This document shows, one piece after another, positions 18,000 through 26,662 of a DNA stretch of 64,000 nt. Position 1 is the first letter of the stretch. Each line of letters begins with the position of its first letter. A program made the translations under genes and the position numbers. Under the pieces are notes generated by a model. It did no database searches. It was not told the origin of the DNA and saw only the letters and a list, made by a program, of their open reading frames with translations. The stretch is from Marinoscillum pacificum (lineage in GTDB: Bacteria > Bacteroidota > Bacteroidia > Cytophagales > Cyclobacteriaceae). Location of the stretch: positions 1 to 64,000 of the forward strand of contig NZ_JAMZMJ010000008.1 of the NCBI RefSeq assembly GCF_024714495.1. The letters run 5' to 3'.

Positions 18000-19310
18000 T
18001 CAGTTGAAATGGATTTTGTCTGTAAGCTTTTTAAATCGAGTGATATGCAAAACAGCTGCCACTGTCAACCCGCCAGACAATGCATACCAAATTCCGTCAA
18101 TTCCAAACCCAAAAGTAAAGCCTAGCAAATACCCCCCTGGAATGGCAATTAACCAGTATGCAACAAACGTAATTAACGTGGGTACTTTAACGTCAGTTAG
18201 TCCTCTCAAGACACCTAATCCCACAGCCTGAATTCCATCTGAAACCTGGAAAGCTGCAGCAATTACCAATAGTCCTGAAGCGATTGATTGTACATATTCA
18301 TCTTTGACATACAATCCAGTAAGGAAGTCTCTAAATAAGATGAATGTAAGAGCTGAAAACGACATAAAAATGGCAGCAGTTGCGAATGAAGTATAACCAG
18401 CCATTTTCAAATTTGGCAGATCCTTCAATCCCATTTGATTGCCAATTCGAACCGTAGAAGCAGCTGCAAGTCCTGTGGCGCACATGAAAGAAATAGCCGC
18501 AAGATTAATAGCGATCTGATGTGCTGCCAATGCTTCTGCACTAATCCAGCCTGTCATCAAAGCTGCCGTTGCAAACGCACCTACTTCGAAAATATATTGC
18601 ATACCTGATGGCACGCCTATTTTGATCATTCGCTTCACTACCGCCCATTCAAAATCAAAACGGAATCCAGACATGCTTTTTCTGATAATCCAGATCATCA
18701 TAATAGCCATCACTATTCGACTAATCAAGGTAGCCCAAGCAGCACCATTCAGCCCTAATTCAGGAAAACCTAAAGCACCATAAATCAGCACGTAATTCAA
18801 CCCTACATTCACCAAATTAGCGACAATTGATACAACCATCGGGTTAAAAGTATCTGACTTACCCTCTGCATATTGCCTGAAAGTCTGAAACAACATCAAC
18901 GGCACCAAAGACACAGCAACAATGATAAGGTAGGGCTTTGCTGAAATAGCCACCTCTTCTTCCTGACCAAAATGCATCAAGAAAAAACTAGCGATTAAAG
19001 CAACCGCCATTAGCATCAATGACAACACAAAATTTAATATGGTCCCATTCTGCAACAGCTTCATGAGCTTGGACTGATCGGTTGCATCTGTTGCAGCAAC
19101 CAAAGGGGTCATCGCATAGCTAACTCCAATTCCAAACATCATAAGCACATGAATCACAACCCCAGCAAAAGTGGCTGCGGCAAGCGGAATAACACCCACG
19201 CGGCCAACCATCATGGTATCAGCTACAGACACCATGATGTGTCCAAGCTGTCCAATTACCACAGGGTACGCAAGCGTGATATTTTTACTGAAATGTTCTT
19301 TAAGAGTCAC
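18000..19310 (-). CDS. MATE-family efflux transporter
   Basis: A 436-residue multidrug-and-toxin-extrusion protein of the NorM type with about 12 helices. The N-terminus (LAYPVVIGQLGHIMVSVADTMMVGRVG) is the classic MATE repeat, and a second copy appears mid-protein (GVPSGMQYIFEVGAFATAALM). Expected role: Na+ or H+-driven export of cationic compounds. The start is GTG at 19310. It has the best Bacteroidota-type promoter in the window just upstream (19332-19360), giving a leader of about 16 nt. Confidence 0.9.
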   Translation of the reverse strand: MTLKEHFSKNITLAYPVVIGQLGHIMVSVADTMMVGRVGVIPLAAATFAGVVIHVLMMFGIGVSYAMTPLVAATDATDQSKLMKLLQNGTILNFVLSLMLMAVALIASFFLMHFGQEEEVAISAKPYLIIVAVSLVPLMLFQTFRQYAEGKSDTFNPMVVSIVANLVNVGLNYVLIYGALGFPELGLNGAAWATLISRIVMAIMMIWIIRKSMSGFRFDFEWAVVKRMIKIGVPSGMQYIFEVGAFATAALMTGWISAEALAAHQIAINLAAISFMCATGLAAASTVRIGNQMGLKDLPNLKMAGYTSFATAAIFMSFSALTFILFRDFLTGLYVKDEYVQSIASGLLVIAAAFQVSDGIQAVGLGVLRGLTDVKVPTLITFVAYWLIAIPGGYLLGFTFGFGIDGIWYALSGGLTVAAVLHITRFKKLTDKIHFN

Positions 19311-19331
19311 CTATTCTTGAGTTTGGGGCTG

Positions 19332-19360
19332 CAAAGATAGGTTTTAGTATTAAAGGCCAA
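19332..19360 (-). promoter_or_regulatory. Bacteroidota promoter for the MATE gene
   Basis: On the minus strand the -7 element is TATCTTTG (plus-strand 19332-19339, CAAAGATA) and a -33 TTG lies at 19358-19360, separated by exactly 18 bases. This matches the phylum consensus TTTG/TTG-N17-23-TAnnTTTG. The -33 part lies inside the 3' end of the Nudix gene. Confidence 0.7.
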
Positions 19361-19892
19361 GCATCCTTCCTAGTTTCAATATAGCCACCATGCTCAAACT
19401 GTCAGTGATCTGACCATCCAACACCATTTGGTAAGCTTCTTTGAAAGGGAGTTTTTTAATCTTAAGATCTTCAGATTCCTCAAACTCTGTTTCCCCTTGA
19501 GTTAAGTCCTCTGCCAGATAGGCAAAACCAACCTCATCAGTCACCGAATTGGAAGTATGCATCTTCACGAACTCAGTCCATTTATTGGCAATTAGCCCTG
19601 TTTCCTCCTTCAACTCACGTTTAGCTGAGTCCAACTTTTCATCCGCTTTGGGACCACCACCCATAGGAATTTCCCAACTATACTCACCCAAGGTATATCG
19701 CCACTGCCCGACCAACCAGGTATTTTGATCCTCATCCAGGGGAATGATGCCAATTGCATAACTTTTGAAAAGCACTTTTCCATAAATCCCCTCACCTCCA
19801 CCTGGATTGATGACTTGATCCTCCTCTACTGTAATCCATGGATTATCATAAATTTGTCTAGAGCTGAGCTTTTGCCAGTTATTTTCTTCCAT
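19350..19892 (-). CDS. Nudix hydrolase (ADP-ribose pyrophosphatase-like)
   Basis: 180 residues with a complete Nudix box (Gx5Ex7REUxEExGU), from GGPKADEKLD to RELKEETGL, ~residues 80-102, carrying the Mg-binding glutamates. The preceding W-R-Y-T-L-G-E-Y-S-W-E-I-P-M-G strand is typical of ADP-ribose pyrophosphatases, which clear ADP-ribose to AMP and ribose 5-phosphate. The substrate is not proven by sequence. It is divergent from rnhB, with an inverted repeat between them (19904-19935). Confidence 0.87.
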   Translation of the reverse strand: MEENNWQKLSSRQIYDNPWITVEEDQVINPGGGEGIYGKVLFKSYAIGIIPLDEDQNTWLVGQWRYTLGEYSWEIPMGGGPKADEKLDSAKRELKEETGLIANKWTEFVKMHTSNSVTDEVGFAYLAEDLTQGETEFEESEDLKIKKLPFKEAYQMVLDGQITDSLSMVAILKLGRMLGL

Positions 19893-19903
19893 GTCTCAAA
19901 AAT

Positions 19904-19935
19904 ATAATGTGTGCTGCTGCTAAGCGACACATTAT
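19904..19935. promoter_or_regulatory. 9-bp dyad in the Nudix/rnhB divergent region
   Basis: ATAATGTGT (19904-19912) is perfectly repeated in inverse orientation as ACACATTAT (19927-19935), 14 bases apart. It abuts a TATTTTTG -7-like element for the Nudix gene (minus strand, 19897-19904). It could be an operator for a dimeric regulator or a short RNA hairpin. Confidence 0.4.
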
Positions 19936-19968
19936 TCAAATGAATGACTCGGAATATATTAGAATCCT

Positions 19969-20574
19969 ATGCTTGAACCATATTTACATAAAGATCTCAT
20001 TGAAGCTGGTTGTGATGAAGCGGGTCGAGGATGCTTATCTGGGCCAGTAGTTGCTGCTGCAGTTATACTGCCAAAAGACTATCATCATGAAATCCTAAAC
20101 GACTCCAAGCAACTCAGCGAAAAGCAACGTTATGCTCTGCGTGAAGAAGTGATGAGAGATGCTATTAGCTATGGAATTGGTATCGTCTCTCCAAAAGAGA
20201 TAGATGAAATCAATATTCTCAATGCTTCCTTCAAAGCCATGAACCTGGCCGTTTCTCAACTAAAACAAACGCCAGAAATGTTGCTAATTGATGGCAATCG
20301 ATTCAAGCCAGAGCACAACATCCCTTATGAATGCATCATCAAAGGGGATGGCAAATACTATGCGATAGCTGCTGCTTCCATTCTTGCCAAAACCTATCGT
20401 GATGACTTGATGAAAAACTTAGCAGAAGAATTTCCCGGATACGGATGGGAAACAAATTATGGGTACCCAACTCCACCACATCGTAGGGCAATCAAGGAAA
20501 TGGGGCCGACTCCTCATCACCGCATGTCTTTCCAGCTCCTACCTCGTCAGTTAGAATTGTTCGGCAAGAAATAA
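19969..20574 (+). CDS. rnhB: Ribonuclease HII
   Basis: 201 residues, the normal length. It has the RNase HII signature [13 protein letters not shown] (Asp16, Glu17 of the DEAGRG motif), the second acidic site LLIDGNRF (~residue 104), and the late DxLM region [13 protein letters not shown]. It cleaves RNA in RNA-DNA hybrids and removes misincorporated ribonucleotides from DNA in the cytoplasm. Its stop overlaps the next start by one base (TAATG). Confidence 0.96.
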   Translation: MLEPYLHKDLIEAGCDEAGRGCLSGPVVAAAVILPKDYHHEILNDSKQLSEKQRYALREEVMRDAISYGIGIVSPKEIDEINILNASFKAMNLAVSQLKQTPEMLLIDGNRFKPEHNIPYECIIKGDGKYYAIAAASILAKTYRDDLMKNLAEEFPGYGWETNYGYPTPPHRRAIKEMGPTPHHRMSFQLLPRQLELFGKK

Positions 20575-21212
20575 TGAAACAAATAATAAATCAGCTATCG
20601 AGTCATCTGGGAGATCGAACTCAAAATCCGAATAAAGCCTTGGCTCAAGAGATCATTACCTCTCAAAATAAAGAAGCTCTGAAAGTGATCAGAAAGTCTC
20701 TCAAAGAGGAAACGGATATTGACACCATCGCTGATTTACTGAAGGTACTAGAAGTAATGGGAGAATTGGACAGTGGATTTTCCCAGTCATGTTTCCCAGA
20801 GATATTCCAATACTTAAATCACTCCAGCAATAAAATCCAATGGAGAGCTATGTCTGCACTCAGTACCATTGCTGAGTTTCACATTGATAAAATTTATACA
20901 GAGTTACCACTGATCTTGAAGTTGATGGAGTTAGGAACTGTAGTTACTAGAGATCATGGAGTAAAGATTTTACTTTGCCTTTATTCATCTGAAAAGTATC
21001 AACAAGAAATCGCTCCCTTATTAGCAGAACAAGTTTTGGGGGCTCCAGACAATCAAGTAGGACAATATGCTGAAAAGTGGTCAAAAATCATTAATCAAGA
21101 GCACATTCCTTTAATAGTTGACACTTTAGAAGCAAGAGCCAAAGAATTAGATAAACCTGCTCATCAAAAGCGAGCAAGTAAGATTCTTCTTAGCTTACGA
21201 AAAAAAATATAA
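20574..21212 (+). CDS. HEAT-like helical repeat protein
   Basis: 212 residues, almost entirely helical by composition, with repeated pairs of helices spaced ~35-40 residues (for example IQWRAMSALSTIAEF and VVTRDHGVKILLCLY), typical of HEAT/ARM solenoids. There is no signal peptide or catalytic motif. It is probably a cytoplasmic protein-protein interaction module. Translational coupling to rnhB (TAATG) suggests co-expression, but the function is unknown. Confidence 0.65.
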   Translation: MKQIINQLSSHLGDRTQNPNKALAQEIITSQNKEALKVIRKSLKEETDIDTIADLLKVLEVMGELDSGFSQSCFPEIFQYLNHSSNKIQWRAMSALSTIAEFHIDKIYTELPLILKLMELGTVVTRDHGVKILLCLYSSEKYQQEIAPLLAEQVLGAPDNQVGQYAEKWSKIINQEHIPLIVDTLEARAKELDKPAHQKRASKILLSLRKKI

Positions 21213-21238
21213 ACGTTAGTTACTGTTAACATGGACAT

Positions 21239-21568
21239 ATGATCAACTGGGAAGATTTTGAAAAAGTAGATATGAGAGTAGGCACCATTATAGAGGCTTT
21301 GGACTTTCCTGAAGCACGAAGACCTGCCTATAAACTCACGATTGATTTTGGAGAACTGGGCATTAAAAAAAGTTCGGCTCAAATCACTCAGCGACACAGA
21401 CTATCCGAATTAAAAGGAATGCAAGTGATCGCAGTGGTCAATTTTCCACCCAAGCAAATTGGCCCTTTCATGAGTGAATGTTTGGTAATGGGTGTTTATG
21501 CGGAGAATAAAGAAGTTGTGCTTATTCAACCATCTCAAAATTGTCCCAATGGTTCCAAAATTGGTTAA
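21239..21568 (+). CDS. csaA: CsaA-like tRNA-binding chaperone
   Basis: 109 residues forming a single EMAP/MetRS-C-like OB-fold. Characteristic motifs are FEKVDMRVGTI, KLTIDFG, KSSAQI and VVNFPPKQIGPFMSE, with the final GSKIG loop. CsaA is a dimeric chaperone-like protein implicated in protein export and tRNA binding in Bacillus. It sits 26 bp after the HEAT-like gene in the same direction. Confidence 0.92.
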   Translation: MINWEDFEKVDMRVGTIIEALDFPEARRPAYKLTIDFGELGIKKSSAQITQRHRLSELKGMQVIAVVNFPPKQIGPFMSECLVMGVYAENKEVVLIQPSQNCPNGSKIG

Positions 21569-21592
21569 ATTTCTAGTTCACCTCTTCAGCAA

Positions 21593-22222
21593 ATGAAATC
21601 AAAAATTGATATAGATTCCTGGAATAGAAAGGAGCATTTTAACTTTTTCATCAATTTCGATGATCCATTTTTTGGGCTTACTACGAAACTTGATTGTACC
21701 AGAGCCTATCAAAAATGTAAAAAACAAGGCACCTCACTTTATTTTTATTATGTCTATCAAAGCCTAAAAGCTGCCAATCAAATAGAAAACTTCAGATATC
21801 GAATTATAGACAATGAGGTATGGTGCTTTGACAATATACACGTATCAGCCACCTCTCTTCGACCTGATGAGACTTTCGGTTTCACCTTTGTAGAATTCTC
21901 GGAAAGCCTGGAAGAATTCATCAAACAAGCCACTTTGGAAAAAGAAGCTGTCAATCTATCTAGCGGACTGAGATTTAATGAAAATACCAGCAGAATGGAT
22001 ACTATACACTACTCAGCTATTCCGTGGATAGATTTTACGAGTCTATCACATGCTCATAGCTTCAAACATCCCGATAGCTGCCCAAAAATAAGTTTTGGTA
22101 AAATCCATGAGGAGAATGGTAAAAAGGTTTTACCTTTTTCCATACATGTGCATCATGCTCTCATGGATGGAAAGCATGTTGCTGATTATTTGGAATTACT
22201 TCAACAGCTTTTAAACAAATAA
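21593..22222 (+). CDS. Chloramphenicol acetyltransferase-fold acyltransferase
   Basis: 209 residues, the length of CAT enzymes. The catalytic signature appears as HVHHALMDGKHV (canonical HHxxxDG), and the structural features FNFFINFDDPFFGLT and FSEL-like SFGKIH are present. CAT-fold enzymes transfer acetyl from acetyl-CoA to a hydroxyl. Chromosomal Bacteroidota homologues in housekeeping operons are not known to confer resistance, so the substrate is unknown. It is followed after 2 bp by the DUF1801 gene. Confidence 0.85.
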   Translation: MKSKIDIDSWNRKEHFNFFINFDDPFFGLTTKLDCTRAYQKCKKQGTSLYFYYVYQSLKAANQIENFRYRIIDNEVWCFDNIHVSATSLRPDETFGFTFVEFSESLEEFIKQATLEKEAVNLSSGLRFNENTSRMDTIHYSAIPWIDFTSLSHAHSFKHPDSCPKISFGKIHEENGKKVLPFSIHVHHALMDGKHVADYLELLQQLLNK

Positions 22223-22224
22223 CC

Positions 22225-22638
22225 ATGGCAGAATTAAAGACACAACCACACGATGGAGATGTTAATGAGTTTTTAAACAAGGTAGAGCCTCTCTCTAAAA
22301 GAGATGATAGTTATAAGGTCAAAGAAATCATGGAAGAAATCACTGGGGCAAAAGCTGTGATGTGGGGACCAAGTATTATTGGATTTGGTGATTATCATTA
22401 CAAGTATGCCAGCGGAAGGGAGGCTGATTGGTTCTACACAGGGTTTTCACCCAGAAAGCAAGCTTTAACACTTTACATCATGAGCGGCTTTTCCAGATAT
22501 GAATCATTGATGGAAAAACTTGGCAAGTTTAAGACTGGCAAAGGATGCCTTTATATTAAAAAGATTGATGACATTGATATCACAGTACTCAAAGAACTGA
22601 TCACAGAATCCGTCAATTATTTGCGTTCAAAAAATTAA
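22225..22638 (+). CDS. DUF1801 protein
   Basis: 137 residues with the DUF1801 (YdhG-like) core: MWGPSIIGFGDYHYKYASGRE, then WFYTGFSPRKQALTLYIM and CLYIKKIDDID. Small cytosolic proteins of this fold are widespread and uncharacterised. It ends an apparent five-gene operon from rnhB. Its stop lies one base from the stop of the opposing SiaC-like gene. Confidence 0.87.
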   Translation: MAELKTQPHDGDVNEFLNKVEPLSKRDDSYKVKEIMEEITGAKAVMWGPSIIGFGDYHYKYASGREADWFYTGFSPRKQALTLYIMSGFSRYESLMEKLGKFKTGKGCLYIKKIDDIDITVLKELITESVNYLRSKN

Positions 22639-22639
22639 A

Positions 22640-23047
22640 TTAAACCGCAATCAATCTACCATAAAACTCCTCTGTTTCCACCGCATTAAACACAAATGGC
22701 AGATGATGAATTACTTGAAAAACTTCACCTGTCTCCATCATATCAATATCTTCAGACTCATAATTCCAGACAACAGTAACCAATGCTCCGTTCGCCTGAA
22801 ACACCTCCAGCTGCTCTAGTATCTCACTAATCCATTTTACGCTGGCCGTGTTGACATGTACTAATGATAAGTTGAGATTAATTTCTGGCAGTCCTGCAAA
22901 CTGTACAGCAATTTGAGAAAGAACTGGAGCATATAAACTTCGGGTATAGAAAGTGTTAGATCTTCCTTTAATGGATATAGATCTATTCTCAGGGTCAAGA
23001 ATTATTCTGGGTGAGCTGTTGGATCTGGTGATAATGATATTTTTCAT
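22640..23047 (-). CDS. SiaC-like (DUF1987) regulatory phosphoprotein, paralogue B
   Basis: 135 residues of the DUF1987/SiaC family, which folds like a STAS-type anti-sigma antagonist. In Pseudomonas aeruginosa SiaC is phosphorylated on Thr68 by SiaB and dephosphorylated by SiaA, controlling the cyclase SiaD. Here the equivalent motif reads NTASVKW (Thr67), and the C-terminal ESEDIDMMETGEVF block is kept. It is more divergent than its upstream neighbour (WNYE replaces WYYE). No SiaA, SiaB or SiaD gene lies in the window. Confidence 0.82.
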   Translation of the reverse strand: MKNIIITRSNSSPRIILDPENRSISIKGRSNTFYTRSLYAPVLSQIAVQFAGLPEINLNLSLVHVNTASVKWISEILEQLEVFQANGALVTVVWNYESEDIDMMETGEVFQVIHHLPFVFNAVETEEFYGRLIAV

Positions 23048-23092
23048 CTTAGTACGTTTGATTCAGATACGAAGTATGTACCCAATCTGGAT

Positions 23093-23476
23093 TTAATAGT
23101 CTAACTCTATGTAGTTGAATGTCAACCCCAACAAGTCCTCAAAATCTTCACCAGTCTCGATCATATCTTCATCATCCTCCTCGTAGTACCAATTGACGGT
23201 AATCTGTCTACCACCATCATTATCCAATGTCTTCAACACTTTTAGCATATCAAACAAACACTTGCTACTACTTGTATTGAAATACTCTAGAGCAACCTCC
23301 ACCACTACTTTACCGGAAACCTCAGAAAACAACTTCTTGATATTGTTGATAATCGGATAATAAAACTGCACAGCATTTTCAGGAGTACTTTTACCTTTTA
23401 GTTCGATCTTCTTGCTTTCAGAATCAAGCAAAATATAGGGTGAAGTCTTCGTCGCTTCAATCTGCAAGTCTATCAT
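23093..23476 (-). CDS. SiaC-like (DUF1987) regulatory phosphoprotein, paralogue A
   Basis: 127 residues, close to the canonical SiaC length. The phosphosite motif is FNTSSSK, with the Thr at exactly residue 68. The conserved start (SPYILLDSES..IELKGKSTPEN) and end (VNWYYEEDDEDMIETGEDF) are both present. It lies upstream of paralogue B with a 45-bp gap, so the two are probably co-transcribed. Expected role: a phosphorylation-switched partner of a kinase/phosphatase pair encoded elsewhere. Confidence 0.88.
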   Translation of the reverse strand: MIDLQIEATKTSPYILLDSESKKIELKGKSTPENAVQFYYPIINNIKKLFSEVSGKVVVEVALEYFNTSSSKCLFDMLKVLKTLDNDGGRQITVNWYYEEDDEDMIETGEDFEDLLGLTFNYIELDY

Positions 23477-23762
23477 GGTGGTTAGTTTTATTAATGTCGT
23501 TTAGCTCACTTAAAATAATGTAAAAGACTATCTAATAGCCATTTACTATTACTGACAAACTAATTAACATGAAAAAATGATTTAATCGCGATCTACAAAA
23601 CTGATTTATCTCAGGATTGAAAAGTATTTCGAGTAGCTACCTTGAATATTCTATGAAACCCTACTTTTTAAGAATAGACAATCAACAGAGTATTCACCAC
23701 AAATTACTCGAAGATCGCCAGATGAATGTTAACTTCGAGCAAGGTTTAACTTCGACGATTAT

Positions 23763-24548
23763 ATGACTATGGCAGCATTGAAATTGATATCCTGGAATGT
23801 GAATGGCATCAGAGCCATTATGAAGAAAGACTTCTTAAAAGATGTACAAGAAATGGACCCTGATGTGCTGTGTCTTCAGGAGACAAAAGCACAAATACCC
23901 GATGCCGAAAAAGCATTGGAACCATTAGAAGGTTATCACATTTATCTCAATTCGTCCAAAGCTCGCAAAGGATATTCCGGCACTGCTCTTATTTCTAAAG
24001 CAGAGCCAATAGCAGTTACATACGATCTGGGAATAGAAGAACATGATCAGGAAGGTAGAGTCATTACAGCTGAATTCGAAAAATTCTTTCTGGTTACGGT
24101 CTATACACCAAACTCAGGAGCGGGAATGGTAAGATTGGATTATCGATCTACCTGGGATGAAGCATTTAGGGATCATTTAGTCGCTCTGAATGAAATTAAA
24201 CCAGTCGTGGTTTGTGGCGATTTGAATGTAGCACATACAGAAATAGACATTGCAAGACCTAAAGCCAACTACAACAAAACTTCGGGCTACACTCAAACAG
24301 AGATTGATGGTTTGGATAATATATTGGAAGCAGGGTTCTTAGACACATTCCGTTTATTCTATCCAGAAGAAGTAAAATACAGCTGGTGGAACTATAAGTT
24401 TCAGGCACGAGAGCGAAATGTAGGGTGGAGAATTGATTATTTCCTAACCAGCGAAGAGTTAAAAGATCAACTTAAAAGTTCAGAAATACACAATGATCGC
24501 TTTGGATCAGACCACTGTCCTGTGAGTATCGAGTTGGACCTGAACTAA
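23763..24548 (+). CDS. xth: Exodeoxyribonuclease III
   Basis: A 261-residue AP endonuclease/exonuclease III. Motifs are KLISWNVNGIRA, the metal ligand Glu in LQETKAQ, the GDLNVAH catalytic loop, WRIDYFL, and the final GSDHCPV. It repairs abasic sites and trims 3' ends in base excision repair. The start may be ATG 23763 or the in-frame ATG 23769 (MAALKLISWN); both are compatible with the family. Two copies of TTAACTTCGA lie just upstream. Confidence 0.95.
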   Translation: MTMAALKLISWNVNGIRAIMKKDFLKDVQEMDPDVLCLQETKAQIPDAEKALEPLEGYHIYLNSSKARKGYSGTALISKAEPIAVTYDLGIEEHDQEGRVITAEFEKFFLVTVYTPNSGAGMVRLDYRSTWDEAFRDHLVALNEIKPVVVCGDLNVAHTEIDIARPKANYNKTSGYTQTEIDGLDNILEAGFLDTFRLFYPEEVKYSWWNYKFQARERNVGWRIDYFLTSEELKDQLKSSEIHNDRFGSDHCPVSIELDLN

Positions 24549-24565
24549 TAAATCATTCATTTAAT

Positions 24566-24573
24566 TACTTTTG
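24566..24573 (+). promoter_or_regulatory. Candidate -7 element of gcvT-comB
   Basis: TACTTTTG matches TAnnTTTG, 21 bases before the gcvT ATG, giving a short leader. No good -33 TTG sits at the usual spacing. Confidence 0.45.
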
Positions 24574-24593
24574 CGGTTTAAACAAAATACCCC

Positions 24594-25676
24594 ATGGATA
24601 TAAAGCAAATACCTCTTCATGAACTGCATGTTTCCCTAGGCGGAAAAATGGTTCCTTTTGCTGGCTACGAAATGCCAGTAAGATATACTTCTGATAAAGA
24701 AGAACACATGAAAGTTCGTGAAGCCGTTGGTGTTTTTGATGTATCCCATATGGGTGAGTTCATGATTGTTGGTCCAGGAGCTTTGGATCTAATCCAAAAG
24801 GTAACGTCCAATGATGCGTCGAAGCTTGTAGATGGTCAGGCTCAGTATTCTTGTTTCCCGAATGACAAAGGTGGAATTGTTGACGACTTAATCGTTTACC
24901 GTTTCAATGCAGAAAAATACATGTTGGTAGTGAATGCTTCTAACATTGACAAGGATTGGGACTGGGTTAGCTCGCACAACACCTTTGAGGCGGATATGAT
25001 GAATGTTTCTGATGACATAGTGCTATTCGCTGTTCAAGGACCTAAAGCAACTGAAACACTTCAGAAGCTTACCAATGTAAACCTTGGCGATATCAAGTTC
25101 TACCATTTTGCAGAAGGTGAGTTAGCCGGAAAAGAAATGATCATCTCTGGCACTGGTTACACTGGAGCTGGAGGATTTGAGCTATACGTACGCCAGGAAG
25201 ATGCTCAGGAAGTTTGGAATAAAATTTTTGAAGCTGGAGAAGAGTTTGGGATTGCACCCATAGGTCTAGGAGCCAGAGATACGCTTAGACTTGAAATGGG
25301 TTACTGTCTGTATGGAAATGACATTACAGATGAAACATCTCCACTTGAAGCAGGGCTTGGCTGGATCACCAAATTCACAAAAGACTTCATCAATTCCGAC
25401 GCACTTAAAAAGCAAAAAGAAGAAGGTGTATCCAAACGATTAGTTGGTTTTGAAATGGTGGACAAAGGTATTCCTCGTCATGACTATGAGATCACTAATG
25501 AAACTGGTGAGGTGATTGGCAAAGTAACTTCTGGCACCATCTCTCCACTATTGAATAAGGGAGTTGGACTAGGTTATGTACAGAATGGATATCACACTGC
25601 TGACAGCAAGATCTTCATCAGCGTCAGAAACAAACAATTGGAAGCAAAAGTAACTAAGCCTCCATTCGTCAAATGA
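24594..25676 (+). CDS. gcvT: Aminomethyltransferase (glycine cleavage T-protein)
   Basis: 360 residues, normal for GcvT. It has the N-terminal [18 protein letters not shown], the VFDVSHMGE loop, [11 protein letters not shown] (folate-site Asp), [11 protein letters not shown], and the C-terminal GxVTSG segment ([10 protein letters not shown]). It transfers the methylene group of glycine, carried on lipoyl-H protein, to tetrahydrofolate. The next gene, comB, overlaps by four bases (ATGA). Confidence 0.96.
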   Translation: MDIKQIPLHELHVSLGGKMVPFAGYEMPVRYTSDKEEHMKVREAVGVFDVSHMGEFMIVGPGALDLIQKVTSNDASKLVDGQAQYSCFPNDKGGIVDDLIVYRFNAEKYMLVVNASNIDKDWDWVSSHNTFEADMMNVSDDIVLFAVQGPKATETLQKLTNVNLGDIKFYHFAEGELAGKEMIISGTGYTGAGGFELYVRQEDAQEVWNKIFEAGEEFGIAPIGLGARDTLRLEMGYCLYGNDITDETSPLEAGLGWITKFTKDFINSDALKKQKEEGVSKRLVGFEMVDKGIPRHDYEITNETGEVIGKVTSGTISPLLNKGVGLGYVQNGYHTADSKIFISVRNKQLEAKVTKPPFVK

Positions 25677-26380
25677 ATCACGTAGAAGTATGCTTAACTC
25701 CTGAGTTGATTCATCAATTCGAGTTAAAAGATAAAATCGTGGTAGCTGTGGATATTTTCAGAGCTACTTCATGTATGGTTACAGGTATGGCTCACGGAGT
25801 TGAAGCTATATACCCTGTAGCTACAGTAGAAGATTGCTTTGCTCTTGGCAAGGATAAAGGAATGATCACGGCAGGAGAAAGAGGTGGAGCCAAAATAGAA
25901 GGTTTCACTATTGGTAATTCTCCTTACGAATACATGAAGGATGAATTCAAAAACAAGTCCATTGTAGTAACCACTACCAACGGAACTAGAACCATCCTGG
26001 CATCTTTAGAAGCAGATCAAATATTAATTGGCGCCTTTCTTAACTTAAAGGCTGTTGCAGATCATATCAGCTCATCTCAGAAAGATGTCATTATCCACTG
26101 TGCTGGATGGAAAGGAACTGTCAATGTGGAAGACACACTTTTTGCAGGCGCACTGATTGAGGAAATCAAAGCTTCGCACCATTTCAGTGGAGACCCGGCT
26201 CTTATGGCTTTGGAGCTCTTTAAAAGAAATGCGCATGATCTCTTAGAAATATCAAAGCAGTCATCTCATGCAAAAAGGCTGGCAACATTTGGAATCGGAA
26301 AGGACATTGAGTTTTGCATGAATCAAAGCTTGTACAGTGTCCTTCCAGAATTCAAAGACGGAAAACTCCAGGTTATTTAA
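25673..26380 (+). CDS. comB: ComB-like 2-phosphosulfolactate phosphatase
   Basis: 235 residues, the family length. ComB signatures are [32 protein letters not shown], and [10 protein letters not shown] with later [18 protein letters not shown]. ComB removes phosphate from 2-phosphosulfolactate to give sulfolactate, a step first known from coenzyme M synthesis; Bacteroidota do not make coenzyme M. A link to sulfonate or sulfonolipid metabolism is possible but inferred. Translation is coupled to gcvT, and its 3' end overlaps the opposing YciI gene by eight bases. Confidence 0.88.
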   Translation: MNHVEVCLTPELIHQFELKDKIVVAVDIFRATSCMVTGMAHGVEAIYPVATVEDCFALGKDKGMITAGERGGAKIEGFTIGNSPYEYMKDEFKNKSIVVTTTNGTRTILASLEADQILIGAFLNLKAVADHISSSQKDVIIHCAGWKGTVNVEDTLFAGALIEEIKASHHFSGDPALMALELFKRNAHDLLEISKQSSHAKRLATFGIGKDIEFCMNQSLYSVLPEFKDGKLQVI

Positions 26381-26660
26381 CAAACATTGGAGGAATAGCA
26401 CATTCGGTAATCTCTACTGAGTCCCAAACGTTACCAACTATATAGGGCTCAGTAGACTTCCACTCTTCCAGATCAGCTTCGGTAGCGAAGTTCATCACCA
26501 TTACCGAGCCTACCATTTTCCCATTTTCAATCATCGCCACAGCATAAAGGATTTTACCATCTTCTTTTAGCTTGGTCACTCCTTCCAAATGTGCTGGACG
26601 CTGTTCTTGTCTTCTTTCAGCAGCATCTGCTCCATCTCTTCCTATTACTAAATAGTGCAT
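26373..26660 (-). CDS. YciI-like protein
   Basis: 95 residues with the YciI ferredoxin-like fold: MHYLVIGRD at the start, the RPAHL motif whose His is usually the proposed active-site residue, and GNVWDSVEI near the end. The family is related to muconolactone isomerases and has no settled reaction. It is the last gene of a four-gene minus-strand operon, 2 bp after DUF2721. Confidence 0.86.
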   Translation of the reverse strand: MHYLVIGRDGADAAERRQEQRPAHLEGVTKLKEDGKILYAVAMIENGKMVGSVMVMNFATEADLEEWKSTEPYIVGNVWDSVEITECAIPPMFVK

Positions 26661-26662
26661 TT

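Noticed and set aside
21593-22222. Chloramphenicol resistance gene
   Set aside because: The CAT fold and catalytic His are present, but the gene lies in a housekeeping operon with no mobile-element signs; resistance cannot be inferred.
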